Source: Deltaproteobacteria bacterium
Lineage (GTDB): Bacteria; Desulfobacterota; Syntrophobacteria; BM002
Direction of reading: 5' to 3'
Assembly (NCBI GenBank): GCA_020347625.1
Contig: CP070735.1
Location: 151,250-187,431, forward strand
DNA length: 36,182 bases
Shown here: piece by piece, positions 15,102-23,803 of the stretch
Numbering within the stretch: the first letter of the stretch is position 1
Layout of the letters: every line of letters begins with the position of its first letter
Translations under genes and position numbers: made by a program
The notes under the pieces: model-generated
What the model saw: the letters and a program-made list of their open reading frames with translations, nothing else
Databases searched by the model: none
What the model was told of the DNA's origin: nothing

Positions 15102-16091
15102 ATGAATATACTCGCCGACACATTCTCCCGGAAAATTAACTACCTTCGCATCTCCATCACTGATCACTGTAATCTGAATTGTCTCTACTGCGTTCCATTC
15201 GGGGGCCGCGTTAGGGTTAGCCATGCAGAGATCTTCTCGTATGAGGAGATTGTGAGGGTCTGTGAAGCGGCAGTTCTGGCAGGAATCTCCAAGTTACGGA
15301 TCACCGGTGGCGAGCCCCTTATGCGAAAGGGGGTGGTTGAACTCTGCCGCATGCTTTCCGGTATCCAAGGATTGGAGAGCCTCACCCTCACTACCAACGG
15401 TGTACGCCTCCGGGAACTCGCCCCGCAGCTTCGCGATGCTGGAGTCCAGAGGGTAAATGTCAGCCTTGACACTCTACGACCTGAAAGGTTCCGTAAGATA
15501 ACGGGGTACAATCTCCTTTCCCAAGTTCTCACCGGGATTTCAATGGCCGAGGAGGTAGGACTTCACCCTGTCAAGATAAACACCGTGGTCATGCGTGGCT
15601 TAAATGAGGACGAGATTGAGGATTTTGCCCGGCTCACCCTAGAAGAACCATATCATGTGAGGTTTATAGAGCTCATGCCCTTCAATGGGTCCAGTGAGCA
15701 CCAGTCTCTCTTTGTGCCGGTGGAAGAAATGGTGAAAAGAGTAAAAAGGGTTGGAGACCTTTCTCTGGAACCTGCTCTTGAGTCGTCCGGGCCAGCCCGG
15801 CTTTGCTCGTTGCCTGGTGCAAAAGGAAAGGTAGGGTTCATCGCCCCTTTGAGTTACCATTTCTGCGGCTCCTGCAATCGTTTGAGACTAACGGCGGATG
15901 GAAAGCTCAGGACCTGTCTCTTCTCCGAACAAGAAATAGACATCAAAGGACCCTTGCGTGCCGGTGCCTCCACTGAAGAACTCGTGGATACATACAGACT
16001 TGCCGCAATGAGAAAACCCCATGGCCACCATCTGAATTCAACCCATGTTGAAAAATATTTTGGGCGGGGTATGCAGGCTATAGGAGGATGA
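15102..16091 (+). CDS. moaA: GTP 3',8-cyclase, molybdenum cofactor biosynthesis protein A
   Basis: A radical SAM enzyme that converts GTP to 3',8-cyclo-GTP, the first step of molybdopterin synthesis, with MoaC. The N-terminal cluster CNLNCLYC binds the SAM-linked [4Fe-4S], GGEP lies near residue 70, and the C-terminal cluster (CGSCNRLRLTADGKLRTC) binds the GTP-contacting [4Fe-4S]. The chain ends in GG, needed in MoaA for activity. The 329-residue length is normal. It follows the TauE-like gene by 41 bp. The other moa genes are not in the window. Confidence 0.96.
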   Translation: MNILADTFSRKINYLRISITDHCNLNCLYCVPFGGRVRVSHAEIFSYEEIVRVCEAAVLAGISKLRITGGEPLMRKGVVELCRMLSGIQGLESLTLTTNGVRLRELAPQLRDAGVQRVNVSLDTLRPERFRKITGYNLLSQVLTGISMAEEVGLHPVKINTVVMRGLNEDEIEDFARLTLEEPYHVRFIELMPFNGSSEHQSLFVPVEEMVKRVKRVGDLSLEPALESSGPARLCSLPGAKGKVGFIAPLSYHFCGSCNRLRLTADGKLRTCLFSEQEIDIKGPLRAGASTEELVDTYRLAAMRKPHGHHLNSTHVEKYFGRGMQAIGG

Positions 16092-16330
16092 TATTCCCAT
16101 ACCTGAAATCTCCACAAGACTGCCCTCGAAAAGTTGAAGTCATAAGAGCTATTCTATCACCTCCTATAATCCTATTGCAGGTCCTATCAGGATACTACAA
16201 ACCTCTCTTTAGAATTGACACTATCTACTTTCTCATTTAGGAAGTGACATCAGTGTCGTCTCACGCAGAATGGTCAGGACGCTGCATTAGAAAGTATCCT
16301 CAGATAAACTGCCAAAAGGAGAAATAACGA

Positions 16331-18172
16331 GTGGGTTACCATAGTCTTTCTCAATGCCTGGCAGCTCTGGAGTCTCGCGGCGAACTCGTCCGCATTCCCC
16401 ATGAGGTCGACCCTAACCTGGAGATTGGCGCTATCCAGCGCCGCGTCTACCGGGCTCAGGGACCTGCTCTGCTCTTCACCAACGTGAAGGGCTGTAACTT
16501 TCCCATGGCGGGGAATATCTTCGGCACCCTTCAAAGAACTCAGTTCATCTTTCGCGATACTCTCAGGGCCTTAGAGGGATTGGTAAGGCTAAAAGTTGAC
16601 CCCCTCGAACTGCTCAAGAGGCCATGGAAGTTCGCAGCTCTGCCCAGGGCTCTTCGAAACGCCATACCCAAAAAGGTAGCCACAGGACCGATATTGACGA
16701 AAGAGACCAATATTTTCAGCCTTCCGCAACTCAAATCATGGCCAAAGGACGGCGGAGGCTATGTTACCTTGCCCCAAGTCTATACGGAAAGTATTGAGAA
16801 CCCAGGGTTCAGACACTCGAACCTGGGCATGTACAGGGTGCAGCTCTCAGGAGGGAGCTACGAACCCGATAAGGAAGTGGGACTGCACTACCAGATCCAC
16901 CGGGGTATTGGTTTCCACCATGCCGAGGCCATCAAGGCGCAAGTTCCCCTGAGAGTTAATGTCTTTATTGGCGGACCTCCGGCCATGACATTGGCGGCAA
17001 TAATGCCCTTGCCCGAAGGGATTCCTGAAATATTTTTTGCGGGAGTACTCGCGGGTCACAGAATAAAGATGGTTGCCAAGCCCAATGCACTCCCCGTGTT
17101 GGCTGAGGCTGATTTTTGTATTACCGGATACATTGACCCAAACCGCCAACTGCCGGAGGGTCCCTTTGGAGATCATTTGGGATATTACAGTCTTGTGCAT
17201 GACTTTCCTGCACTCAAGGTGGAAAGGGTTTTTCACCGGAAAAACGCCGTCTGGCCCTTTACTACTGTGGGGCGACCACCACAAGAAGATACTGTTTTCG
17301 GAACATTTATCCATGAACTCACCGCAGCTCTGGTGCCTTCGGTTTTTGCCGGAGTCCATGAGGTAAATGCGGTGGATGCATCCGGAGTGCATCCTCTCCT
17401 TCTGGCCATAGGAAGTGAGCGTTATGTGCCCTATGCAGAGAAACGGGAACCGCAGGAGATAATCACCTGCGGCCTTTCTCTCTTAGGTACCAGTCAAACA
17501 TCTCTTGCCAAGTACGTGCTTATTTGTGCTAAAGAAGACGATCCTACTTTGAGCACGCACAATATCCCCGGCTTTTTCAATCACATTCTCGAAAGGGCTG
17601 ATTGGACCAGAGACCTTCACTTTATCACCAGAACCACGATGGACACCCTGGATTATTCTGGCATCAGCTTGAATCAGGGATCGAAGCTGGTTCTGGCAGT
17701 GGCCGGTCCAAAGCAAAAGGAATTGGGGAAAAAACTTCCCGCAGATTTTTCCCTGCCCAAAACGTTGGGTAGGCCGAAGGTTTTTGCTCCAGGCATAGTG
17801 GTTATTCAGGGCTCGCCTCATGGAAAGGGCCGAGATGAACATGATCCGACGTTGGCAGATCTCGGCGACTTCCTAGGAAAAACAAATGGGCTCTCAGAAT
17901 TTCCTCTTGTTGTCGTGGTAGATGATGCAGAGTTTACTGTCGGGTCATGGGAGAATTTTCTCTGGGTCACCTTCACCCGTTCGGATCCGGCCACAGACAT
18001 TTACGGGGTGGGTGCCTTCACCCATTGTAAGCATTGGGGCTGCACAGGATCATTGATTATCGATGCCCGCTTGAAAACATACCACGCCCCTCCCCTGGAA
18101 GACGATCCGGAAATAGAAAAGCGGGTGGATGCCATGGCTGCATCTGGGGGTCCATTGCATGGAATAATTTAA
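16331..18172 (+). CDS. UbiD-family prenyl-FMN-dependent decarboxylase
   Basis: The 613-residue protein follows the UbiD family: a prFMN-contacting GMYRVQL segment, the LPEGPFGDHLGYY active-site block (Glu and Asp of the E-R-E network) and a C-terminal dimerisation region. Family members remove a carboxylate from aromatic or unsaturated acids, for example in quinone synthesis (ubiquinone or menaquinone futalosine branch). It is over 100 residues longer than E. coli UbiD (about 500), matching a long subgroup found in anaerobes. GTG 16331 has AAAGGAG 9-10 bases upstream. No UbiX partner is adjacent, so prFMN must come from elsewhere. Menaquinone synthesis would fit quinol-fed arsenate respiration, but substrate is not shown by sequence. 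Confidence 0.88.
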   Translation: MGYHSLSQCLAALESRGELVRIPHEVDPNLEIGAIQRRVYRAQGPALLFTNVKGCNFPMAGNIFGTLQRTQFIFRDTLRALEGLVRLKVDPLELLKRPWKFAALPRALRNAIPKKVATGPILTKETNIFSLPQLKSWPKDGGGYVTLPQVYTESIENPGFRHSNLGMYRVQLSGGSYEPDKEVGLHYQIHRGIGFHHAEAIKAQVPLRVNVFIGGPPAMTLAAIMPLPEGIPEIFFAGVLAGHRIKMVAKPNALPVLAEADFCITGYIDPNRQLPEGPFGDHLGYYSLVHDFPALKVERVFHRKNAVWPFTTVGRPPQEDTVFGTFIHELTAALVPSVFAGVHEVNAVDASGVHPLLLAIGSERYVPYAEKREPQEIITCGLSLLGTSQTSLAKYVLICAKEDDPTLSTHNIPGFFNHILERADWTRDLHFITRTTMDTLDYSGISLNQGSKLVLAVAGPKQKELGKKLPADFSLPKTLGRPKVFAPGIVVIQGSPHGKGRDEHDPTLADLGDFLGKTNGLSEFPLVVVVDDAEFTVGSWENFLWVTFTRSDPATDIYGVGAFTHCKHWGCTGSLIIDARLKTYHAPPLEDDPEIEKRVDAMAASGGPLHGII

Positions 18173-18264
18173 GAGGTAGATGTCTGTTTCTGTTCAGACT
18201 TACATATATTTTGTTTAACTAAAGCATATTTATACATCCAAAAAACAACTAGGAGAAAAACTCC

Positions 18265-18894
18265 ATGAAGCCTTTTGAAGATTTGTTGGCTACGTCGGCC
18301 GCAGTCCATGGTCATATGTGTCCCGGACAAGTAGTAGGAGTTCGCATGGCCATGTTGGGCTGTCGCCTGATCGGCCTGGACGATCCCACCAGCCACGATC
18401 AAATAAAAAAACTTATTGTCTATGTGGAAATGGACAGATGTGCAGGTGATGCGGTTGCCCACGTCACCGGTGCCAAGCTGGGGCGGCGATCTCTAAAGTT
18501 TGTGGACTACGGTATCATGGCCGCAACCTTCGTAAACCTTGATACCGGCAAGGCTTTTAGGGTGCTCTCCACTGAGGAAGCCCGCGACCTGGCATGTCAA
18601 TATGCCCCGGAGGTATCTGAGAAATACAAGCAGCAGCTCGAAGCCTACAAAAGGATGCCGGACAGCGTCCTTTTCAGAGTGCAGCAGGTAGAGGTTCCGT
18701 TGAGCGAGTTTGATTTGCCCGGGCCGACCCGGCGAAAAGTTTCGTGCAACCGCTGTGGTCAAGTTGTTAGGGATCACCGCGAGATAGTGCAAAATGGTGA
18801 CACCCTTTGCCAACCTTGCGCTCACGGCGCATATTTCAGAGATCCAAAGGAGATCACCTGGCCGGATATGAATTGGACACCCGTATCCAGCTAG
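18265..18894 (+). CDS. FmdE-family protein with C-terminal zinc ribbon
   Basis: The 209-residue protein has an N-terminal FmdE domain with HGHMCPGQVVG and a conserved DRCAGDAV segment, followed at about 155-190 by a zinc ribbon (CNRCG and CQPC). FmdE was named for the formylmethanofuran dehydrogenase operon of methanogens; in bacteria such proteins are widespread near molybdenum or tungsten enzyme and cofactor genes, with unproven function. Cys and His in the first motif may bind a metal. AGGAG lies 10 bases upstream of ATG 18265. It follows the UbiD-family gene by 92 bp and could be in one transcript with it. Confidence 0.88.
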   Translation: MKPFEDLLATSAAVHGHMCPGQVVGVRMAMLGCRLIGLDDPTSHDQIKKLIVYVEMDRCAGDAVAHVTGAKLGRRSLKFVDYGIMAATFVNLDTGKAFRVLSTEEARDLACQYAPEVSEKYKQQLEAYKRMPDSVLFRVQQVEVPLSEFDLPGPTRRKVSCNRCGQVVRDHREIVQNGDTLCQPCAHGAYFRDPKEITWPDMNWTPVSS

Positions 18895-18922
18895 CAGATT
18901 GCAGCTGACAGCGGGCAGGATG

Positions 18923-18964
18923 GGGACTAGGGACTAGGCACTAGGGATTAGGCACTAGGCACTG
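18923..18964 (+). repeat. Six-copy 7-bp tandem repeat
   Basis: Six units of 7 bp lie head to tail: GGGACTA, GGGACTA, GGCACTA, GGGATTA, GGCACTA, GGCACTG. Such arrays occur between genes and may vary in copy number by slippage. The gap from 18895 to 19390 has no gene; besides this array it holds an FNR-type palindrome at 19224. Just upstream, 18897-18914 repeats the GCTGACAGC-type word seen near 27634. Confidence 0.85.
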
Positions 18965-19223
18965 AAAGCAACAATAAGGAATCAACAAGCCACCGACGTC
19001 GCCGGGGAGATTTGACAACCTCAAAGTTAGAAAGATTTTTTCATTTAAAATACAGTTTTTTACTAGGATTTATGTTAAAATTCCATTGAATTTGGCCCTT
19101 TAGTTGTGTCGTGCCCTAAACCCAATCGCTGTGTTGGTTAACGCGTTTTTCCCGAGCCAGATGATTTTTACTTTCGAAAGCTGACCGTTCTTTCTTGTTA
19201 TTACCAACCCGGGCACAACAGCG

Positions 19224-19237
19224 TTGACTTAGGTCAA
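19224..19237. promoter_or_regulatory. FNR/CRP-type palindrome upstream of cytochrome b/iron-sulfur gene
   Basis: TTGACTTAGGTCAA is a perfect 5+5 inverted repeat around 4 bases, close to the FNR/DNR box TTGAT-N4-ATCAA. Its centre (19230.5) is about 40 bp before a start site implied by the -10-like GTGATAAA (19257-19263), the class II activator position. It suggests control by an anaerobic or nitrosative-stress regulator of the FNR/CRP family. Confidence 0.5.
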
Positions 19238-19390
19238 AGAAATTTCCTTCTACAGGTGATAAACGACAAAAAAGGCCAATTAGATTGCCGGTAAAACCTA
19301 CTTTTTGGGTAGATATTGATGTGACGGTTATGTTGTCACTTCGAGATCTGAAGCTACAGGTAGCCGCTTAAAGGGAGGGTCCATAAGCTC

Positions 19391-21166
19391 ATGTTTTTTA
19401 CCGTTGCCTTATATACATCCCTGGCCATTTTTTCTCTTGGTCTCATTTACAAGGTCTCTACCTGGTTTCGCTACTCCCTGGGGATAGAGGCCAAAAATAT
19501 TTCCACCCCGGCGAGGCTTTTTGCAGCCCTTAGAGGAATTATCCTGACATTTTTCAGCCCGAAGTTATTCACCCTGCTCAAGGTATTCGTTCTGGATGTC
19601 CTTCTGCAGGTCAAAGTACTAAAACAGGACTTTCTCAAATGGGCCATGCATATGTGTATATATTATGGCTTTCTTCTGCTACTGCTTATGCATGGACTCG
19701 ACAAAATAGTCACCTCCGCCCTTTTCCCGGAATACTATTCAACGGTTAACCCTTTTCTCTTTCTGCGAGATTTTTTCGGCGTTCTGGTACTTTTGGGAGT
19801 TGGCATTGCGGTGTATAGACGCTTCATCCTCAAGGTGCCCCGCCTTAGAACCAGCCCCATGGATCTTTACGCCATAATTATCCTGGCGGTTATTATGCTT
19901 TCCGGTTTTCTTTTGGAGGGCACCAAGATAACCTCCTACACCAAGTACCAGGAGATGGTGGAAGAGTACACAGTAGCGGCCGATGAAGAAGAGCTTAGAT
20001 CTTTAGAGGCTTACTGGGTCGCAAAATTTGGCGTGGTCTCACCCGAGGTCAAAGGCCCCTTTGACGCTGATACTCTTGCGGCGGGCAAAGAAGCCCATGA
20101 AATGAGTTGCCTTCAGTGCCATTCTCGTCCACAGTGGGGATTCACCGGATATACGGTGGCCAAAGTTACTAAACCGGTGGCGCCACTGTTGGATAGGGCG
20201 AAGGCGTCCAGCATTCTCTTGTATATCCACTTCTTGGCTTGTTTCATTGGTCTTGCCTACCTTCCATTCAGCAAGATGTTCCATATTTTTACCACCCCTT
20301 TGAGCCTGTTGGTAAATAGTGTCATGGAGGAAGGAAAATCGGCTCCGGCCAATATAGCCACTATACAGATGCTGGAATTGGATGCCTGCATGCACTGCGG
20401 GACCTGCAGTGTTCAGTGTAGGGTGGGCGTTGTCTTTGAAACGCTGCGCAATCTCAATATTCTGCCATCAGAGAAGATACCTTCCATAAAGGCGCTCGTC
20501 ACCGGTAAGAAACTCAGCGCTGAGGAAATTAGAAATATACAGGAGGGGCTACATCTCTGTACCAATTGTCATCGCTGTACAGTGGTCTGCCCTGCCGGAA
20601 TTAATCTACAGGAGTTGTGGCTCAGCGTTAGGGAGACTCTGCTGGAAAGGCACCAGCCCGAATTTTTTGTTCTCTCCCCGCTCTCCCTTTACCGTGGATT
20701 GATGCAGGATTCCTTGGACCCAGACAAGGATCATTACCCCGACCCCATAGAGTTGGCCCTCAAGAATATTTATCCTAATGGTATTCCGTTGCATATGCTA
20801 GATAGCGACACTCCTTTGGTGCCCAGCGACAATGGCCTTTCCGGAAAAGTGTACCAATCGGCCCAGGCTTCCACCTTTTCCCATTGCTTCCGCTGCGTCA
20901 CCTGCACAAACGCCTGTCCGGTGGTACGCAACTATGCAAAGCCGAGCGAAGCCGTGGGACTTCTGCCCCATCAGATTATGCACGCTGCAGGAATGGGACT
21001 CTGGGATATTGTCTTCAGTTCAAGAATGCTGTGGGACTGCCTGGGGTGTTATCAATGTCAGGAGCACTGTCCTCAGGGTGTGTGTGTCGCTGACATCATT
21101 TACGAACTGAAAAACATAGCGGTCACTCGAGCGAAAGAAAAGCTTACTAAACAAGCAAAAACATAA
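19391..21166 (+). CDS. Membrane cytochrome b / heme c / tandem HdrC-like iron-sulfur fusion protein
   Basis: The 591-residue fusion has several N-terminal membrane helices (about 5-25, 85-110, 125-145, 157-177 and 275-295) resembling the NarI/HdrE cytochrome b family, with candidate heme-ligand His at 87, 101, 280 and 298. Between helices four and five is a soluble insert of about 95 residues containing CLQCH (C240-H244), a heme c motif, implying exposure to the periplasm. The cytoplasmic C-terminal half has four [4Fe-4S] Cys groups (from C333, C390, C499 and C550), two HdrC-like pairs. It probably couples the quinone pool to a cytoplasmic partner, most likely the HdrB-like protein 15 bp downstream. 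No Sec signal other than the first helix. ATG 19391 follows AGGGAGGGTCC. The double HdrC part resembles the gene at 4697. Confidence 0.85.
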   Translation: MFFTVALYTSLAIFSLGLIYKVSTWFRYSLGIEAKNISTPARLFAALRGIILTFFSPKLFTLLKVFVLDVLLQVKVLKQDFLKWAMHMCIYYGFLLLLLMHGLDKIVTSALFPEYYSTVNPFLFLRDFFGVLVLLGVGIAVYRRFILKVPRLRTSPMDLYAIIILAVIMLSGFLLEGTKITSYTKYQEMVEEYTVAADEEELRSLEAYWVAKFGVVSPEVKGPFDADTLAAGKEAHEMSCLQCHSRPQWGFTGYTVAKVTKPVAPLLDRAKASSILLYIHFLACFIGLAYLPFSKMFHIFTTPLSLLVNSVMEEGKSAPANIATIQMLELDACMHCGTCSVQCRVGVVFETLRNLNILPSEKIPSIKALVTGKKLSAEEIRNIQEGLHLCTNCHRCTVVCPAGINLQELWLSVRETLLERHQPEFFVLSPLSLYRGLMQDSLDPDKDHYPDPIELALKNIYPNGIPLHMLDSDTPLVPSDNGLSGKVYQSAQASTFSHCFRCVTCTNACPVVRNYAKPSEAVGLLPHQIMHAAGMGLWDIVFSSRMLWDCLGCYQCQEHCPQGVCVADIIYELKNIAVTRAKEKLTKQAKT

Positions 21167-21181
21167 AGGACGGATGCAATC

Positions 21182-22072
21182 ATGAAGTACACGTTACTGC
21201 GCTGCTGCACGACTCCCATCGTGTTACAGCAATACGAATGGTCCACCAACGCGGTGCTCGAGAAACTAGGCATTGGCCTGGTGGACGTCGAAGAATTCGG
21301 ATGCTGCGGCTATCCTTTGAGAAACATAAACTTCAAGGCCTACGTCATTTCTTCTGCCAGGAACTTGGCTCTTGCCGACAGGGAGAACCTCGATCTACTA
21401 ACGGTCTGCAACTGCTGCTACGGAACCATGAGACACATAGAACAACTCCTGCAAGATGATGAATCCATAAGGAAAGAAGTCAATGACACGCTTGAAAAAG
21501 AAGGATTGAGATATGAAGGAGACATTAGACCGAAGCACCTCTTGCAGGTACTTTACGATGATATAGGCATCGACGCCATAAGAAAGCAAATCGTGCATAC
21601 CTTCAAAGATCTAAACATCGCTACTCACTATGGCTGCCGCATATTGCGTCCCAGTAAACTTATTAAGTTCGACAAACCTCACTCTCCCTCAAAATTTGAC
21701 GAACTCGTAGAGGTTACCGGGGCCAGGAGCGTCAATTGGCTCAAGAAGCATGAGTGTTGCGGGTCCCCATTGTGGGGTGTAAATGAAGAGCTATCGCTGG
21801 ATTTGACCGAAAACAAACTGAAGCACGCCAGGAAATCTGGTGCGGATTTCCTCTGCGTTGCCTGTTCTTACTGCCAGATTCAGTACGATCATGTTCAGAA
21901 GATATTGGTCTCTCGTCGGGGTCCCAAGCATCAGCTACCATCCATTCTCTATCCTCAACTTCTCGGATTGAGTCTCGGTATAGACAGTGAAACCCTTGGA
22001 CTGCACATGAATCAAATATCTATCAACGATATCGAGCTTTATTTACTCGATAAAGCGGCATCGCAGGATTAA
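21182..22072 (+). CDS. HdrB-like protein with two CCG domains
   Basis: The 296-residue protein has two CCG motifs: C8/C9-C41-C42-C76-C79 and C152-C192-C193-C228-C231. These form the CX(31-39)CCX(35-36)CXXC pattern that holds the noncubane [4Fe-4S] clusters of heterodisulfide reductase subunit B, the site of disulfide (or related) reduction. It follows the membrane iron-sulfur fusion by 15 bp and is surely co-transcribed, forming a membrane-bound Hdr-like complex. The substrate is unknown: a disulfide, quinone or sulfur compound are possibilities. AAAGGA precedes ATG 21182. A GTCAAAT/ATTTGAC inverted pair (near 22094 and 22134) follows the gene without a T-run. Confidence 0.87.
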   Translation: MKYTLLRCCTTPIVLQQYEWSTNAVLEKLGIGLVDVEEFGCCGYPLRNINFKAYVISSARNLALADRENLDLLTVCNCCYGTMRHIEQLLQDDESIRKEVNDTLEKEGLRYEGDIRPKHLLQVLYDDIGIDAIRKQIVHTFKDLNIATHYGCRILRPSKLIKFDKPHSPSKFDELVEVTGARSVNWLKKHECCGSPLWGVNEELSLDLTENKLKHARKSGADFLCVACSYCQIQYDHVQKILVSRRGPKHQLPSILYPQLLGLSLGIDSETLGLHMNQISINDIELYLLDKAASQD

Positions 22073-22161
22073 AGGATTGTCTGGCCGGTGCCTGTCAAAT
22101 AACACCACCTGCAAATATTTAACGTCTCACGTCATTTGACCCGCCGTGGAATGGTTGGACT

Positions 22162-22347
22162 TTACTCGTCACTCAAATGTAAACAGCAGTCTAACTCGCC
22201 GGTATGATGACAACCGCTGCCTTGCTTTGGTGAGCTCTCTCCGCAACCACAACCTTCGGATCTGCCAGCTATGGTCCGGTAAAACCATCTGGCCGACAGA
22301 GTGCAAGCTATTCCAGCTATTATCAACACTACAATAGTTTCTGCCAT
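22162..22347 (-). CDS. Small Cys-rich single-span membrane protein (FeoB-associated type)
   Basis: The 61-residue protein has one N-terminal membrane helix (about 4-22) and a short Cys/His-rich tail with CGCG, a CHH motif and a CC pair. This layout fits the FeoB-associated Cys-rich membrane proteins that usually lie beside feoB. No feo gene is present here, so the iron link is only by resemblance. GGGAG lies about 5 bases before ATG. It is convergent with the HdrB-like gene. Short length makes the call moderate. Confidence 0.55.
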   Translation of the reverse strand: MAETIVVLIIAGIACTLSARWFYRTIAGRSEGCGCGESSPKQGSGCHHTGELDCCLHLSDE

Positions 22348-22515
22348 AACTCTCCCTCACCGGAATATAATATTTCAGAAAATTTCACACTCTGAAAAAG
22401 TGACAGTTTCATTCCTACTTAATAAGTGGGAATTTAAGCCTAAGAGTACAAAACCAAAGGTCTGAAGACAAGGGGGAAATTGAAAATAATCACATCTAAA
22501 GGAGCAAAAAATAAA

Positions 22516-22543
22516 CCCCACCAGTTTTGAATGACTGGTGGGG
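22516..22543 (-). terminator. Intrinsic terminator of the small two-span membrane gene
   Basis: CCCCACCAGT (22516-22525) pairs perfectly with ACTGGTGGGG (22534-22543) over an 8-base loop. Read on the minus strand, the stem is followed by a T-rich tract (TTTATTTTTT), so it ends the transcript from 22854; on the plus strand the tail is poor. Confidence 0.85.
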
Positions 22544-22593
22544 TCTTCTATATATGGACCATACCGATGAACGGTTTGGGTGCTCTCCTTAAC

Positions 22594-22854
22594 TTACCAG
22601 CGCCGGTAGAGGAACACTCGTTGTAGGCTTTCTCCCATGATAGGATCAACAGGTTCCCAGACCATGGTCCATTGGGATCCACGCCGCAACTTTCTTATGT
22701 TGTGGGCAACAGAGATAGCTGTCATTCCTATAAGAATAAGCCCGGCTGCAAACAAGGCTACCAGTAACATAGGAAAAAATACCACTAGGAAACCGAATAT
22801 TATAAGAGTAGCCCCGGGTAGATAGAATGATAATTCCCTAATTCTTTCCTTCAT
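22594..22854 (-). CDS. Small two-span membrane protein of unknown function
   Basis: The 86-residue protein has two hydrophobic segments (about 9-26 and 30-50) and a basic, Trp/Arg-containing C-terminal tail. GGAGG stands 9 bases before ATG, and a strong terminator follows, so the gene is real. It follows hsp20 by 102 bp on the same strand and may be read with it. I do not recognise a named family; the two-helix plus basic tail form resembles small stress-related or membrane-stabilising proteins, but no function can be given. Confidence 0.78.
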   Translation of the reverse strand: MKERIRELSFYLPGATLIIFGFLVVFFPMLLVALFAAGLILIGMTAISVAHNIRKLRRGSQWTMVWEPVDPIMGESLQRVFLYRRW

Positions 22855-22956
22855 TGATTATCGCCTCCAAGAAAAATCATATGGCGGGGCTGGCGCATCT
22901 TGTAGTTATTAGACGCGCCCTTTCCCCGCCCTTTCGCCAGCCAAGAGTTAATGAGA

Positions 22957-23400
22957 TCAATGCTTTACCTCAATCCTCTTGGGCTTGTTCTGTTCAGCCT
23001 TGGGTAGGGTCACGGTAAGTACCCCGTCCTTGTAGCTGGCGTCGATGGCGTCGCCTTTAACAGTCACCCCCACGTTCAAGCTCCTGGAGAAAGATCCAAA
23101 TTGCCGCTCGATGCGGTGATAGCTTTCTTTCTTGTCCTCTTTCTCCATCTTTCTCTCGCCCTTGATGGTAAGCAGACCATCAGTTAGGGTGATGTCGATG
23201 TCCTTGACCTCCATACCAGGCAGCTCTGCTTTGACAATGATCTCTGCGTCAGTCTCTGAAATGTCAAAAGCCGGCAACCATTCCCTCTCGCCTGCCCAGA
23301 AATTAGGCAGATCAACGTCTTCCAACAACCAGTGGAAGAGGTCTCTCCTCGGGCGAGCGAGGGCAGCTCTGTGTCTTCTCCAAGGTACTAGATCGAACAT
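22957..23400 (-). CDS. Small heat-shock protein, Hsp20/alpha-crystallin family
   Basis: The 147-residue holdase chaperone binds unfolding proteins in the cytoplasm. The alpha-crystallin domain covers about residues 45-135 and ends in the signature YKDGVLTVTLPK; a C-terminal I/V-x-I-type segment (RIEV) supports oligomer assembly. I chose ATG 23400 (MFDLVPW) because AAGGAGGTG lies 5 bases upstream; a longer frame to 23451 has no such site. A -35/-10 pair is seen at 23452-23479. Confidence 0.95.
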   Translation of the reverse strand: MFDLVPWRRHRAALARPRRDLFHWLLEDVDLPNFWAGEREWLPAFDISETDAEIIVKAELPGMEVKDIDITLTDGLLTIKGERKMEKEDKKESYHRIERQFGSFSRSLNVGVTVKGDAIDASYKDGVLTVTLPKAEQNKPKRIEVKH

Positions 23401-23451
23401 ATTTAACACCTCCTTATGTAATAATATTATATGGTTAAATCTATTTCTCAT

Positions 23452-23479
23452 AAAATAATCATCATTTTTTGGAGGTCAA
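23452..23479 (-). promoter_or_regulatory. Candidate promoter of hsp20
   Basis: On the minus strand TTGACC (23479-23474) and TATTTT (23457-23452) are separated by 16 bases, about 50 bases before the hsp20 ATG. Two near-identical stretches, ATTTTTTGGAG on the plus strand (about 23464 and 23495), lie at and upstream of it and might be regulator sites. No CIRCE element was seen. The rest of the 23480-23706 gap holds nothing I can name. Confidence 0.42.
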
Positions 23480-23706
23480 GGGTCGCAACATCGATTTTTT
23501 GGAGTTTTCTAGCATTTCAGATAGCAATTTAATCTTTAAATATTTAATGATAATAAACTATTACCTTTCAGAGCGAACCAAGATTGCCTGCGCATGAACA
23601 TCGCCATACAAACCGCACTGGAACCAAAACACTTTCTCCAGAATATTTTCCAATAATAGATGGTTAAATAGTGTCAGGGGGGGGAATTTAGGCAGTTCTG
23701 AAGGAG

Positions 23707-23736
23707 GTGGGGGCAGGGTCAAAACCCTCCCCCCAC
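23707..23736 (-). terminator. Long GC-rich hairpin after the degP-type gene
   Basis: GTGGGGGCAGGGT pairs with ACCCTCCCCCCAC (one mismatch in 13) around the loop CAAA. It lies 68 bp downstream of the protease stop on the minus strand. There is no T-run, so it may slow decay of the message or end it with Rho. A TTGGCC/GGCCAA pair at about 23761-23778 lies between gene and hairpin. Confidence 0.55.
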
Positions 23737-23803
23737 ATGGTTGTAATCTTGGGTAAGCTTTTGGCCTCTATTGGCCAATTCTGCCCGTAGATGAAGCCGG
23801 ATT

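Noticed and set aside
16847-17392. 181-residue frame antisense to the UbiD-family gene
   Set aside because: Shadow of a clear gene; no motif or start signal.
19090-19110. Second sigma-54-like promoter (TTGG-N10-GT)
   Set aside because: The -12 element lacks the GC pair, so the match is too weak to report as a promoter.
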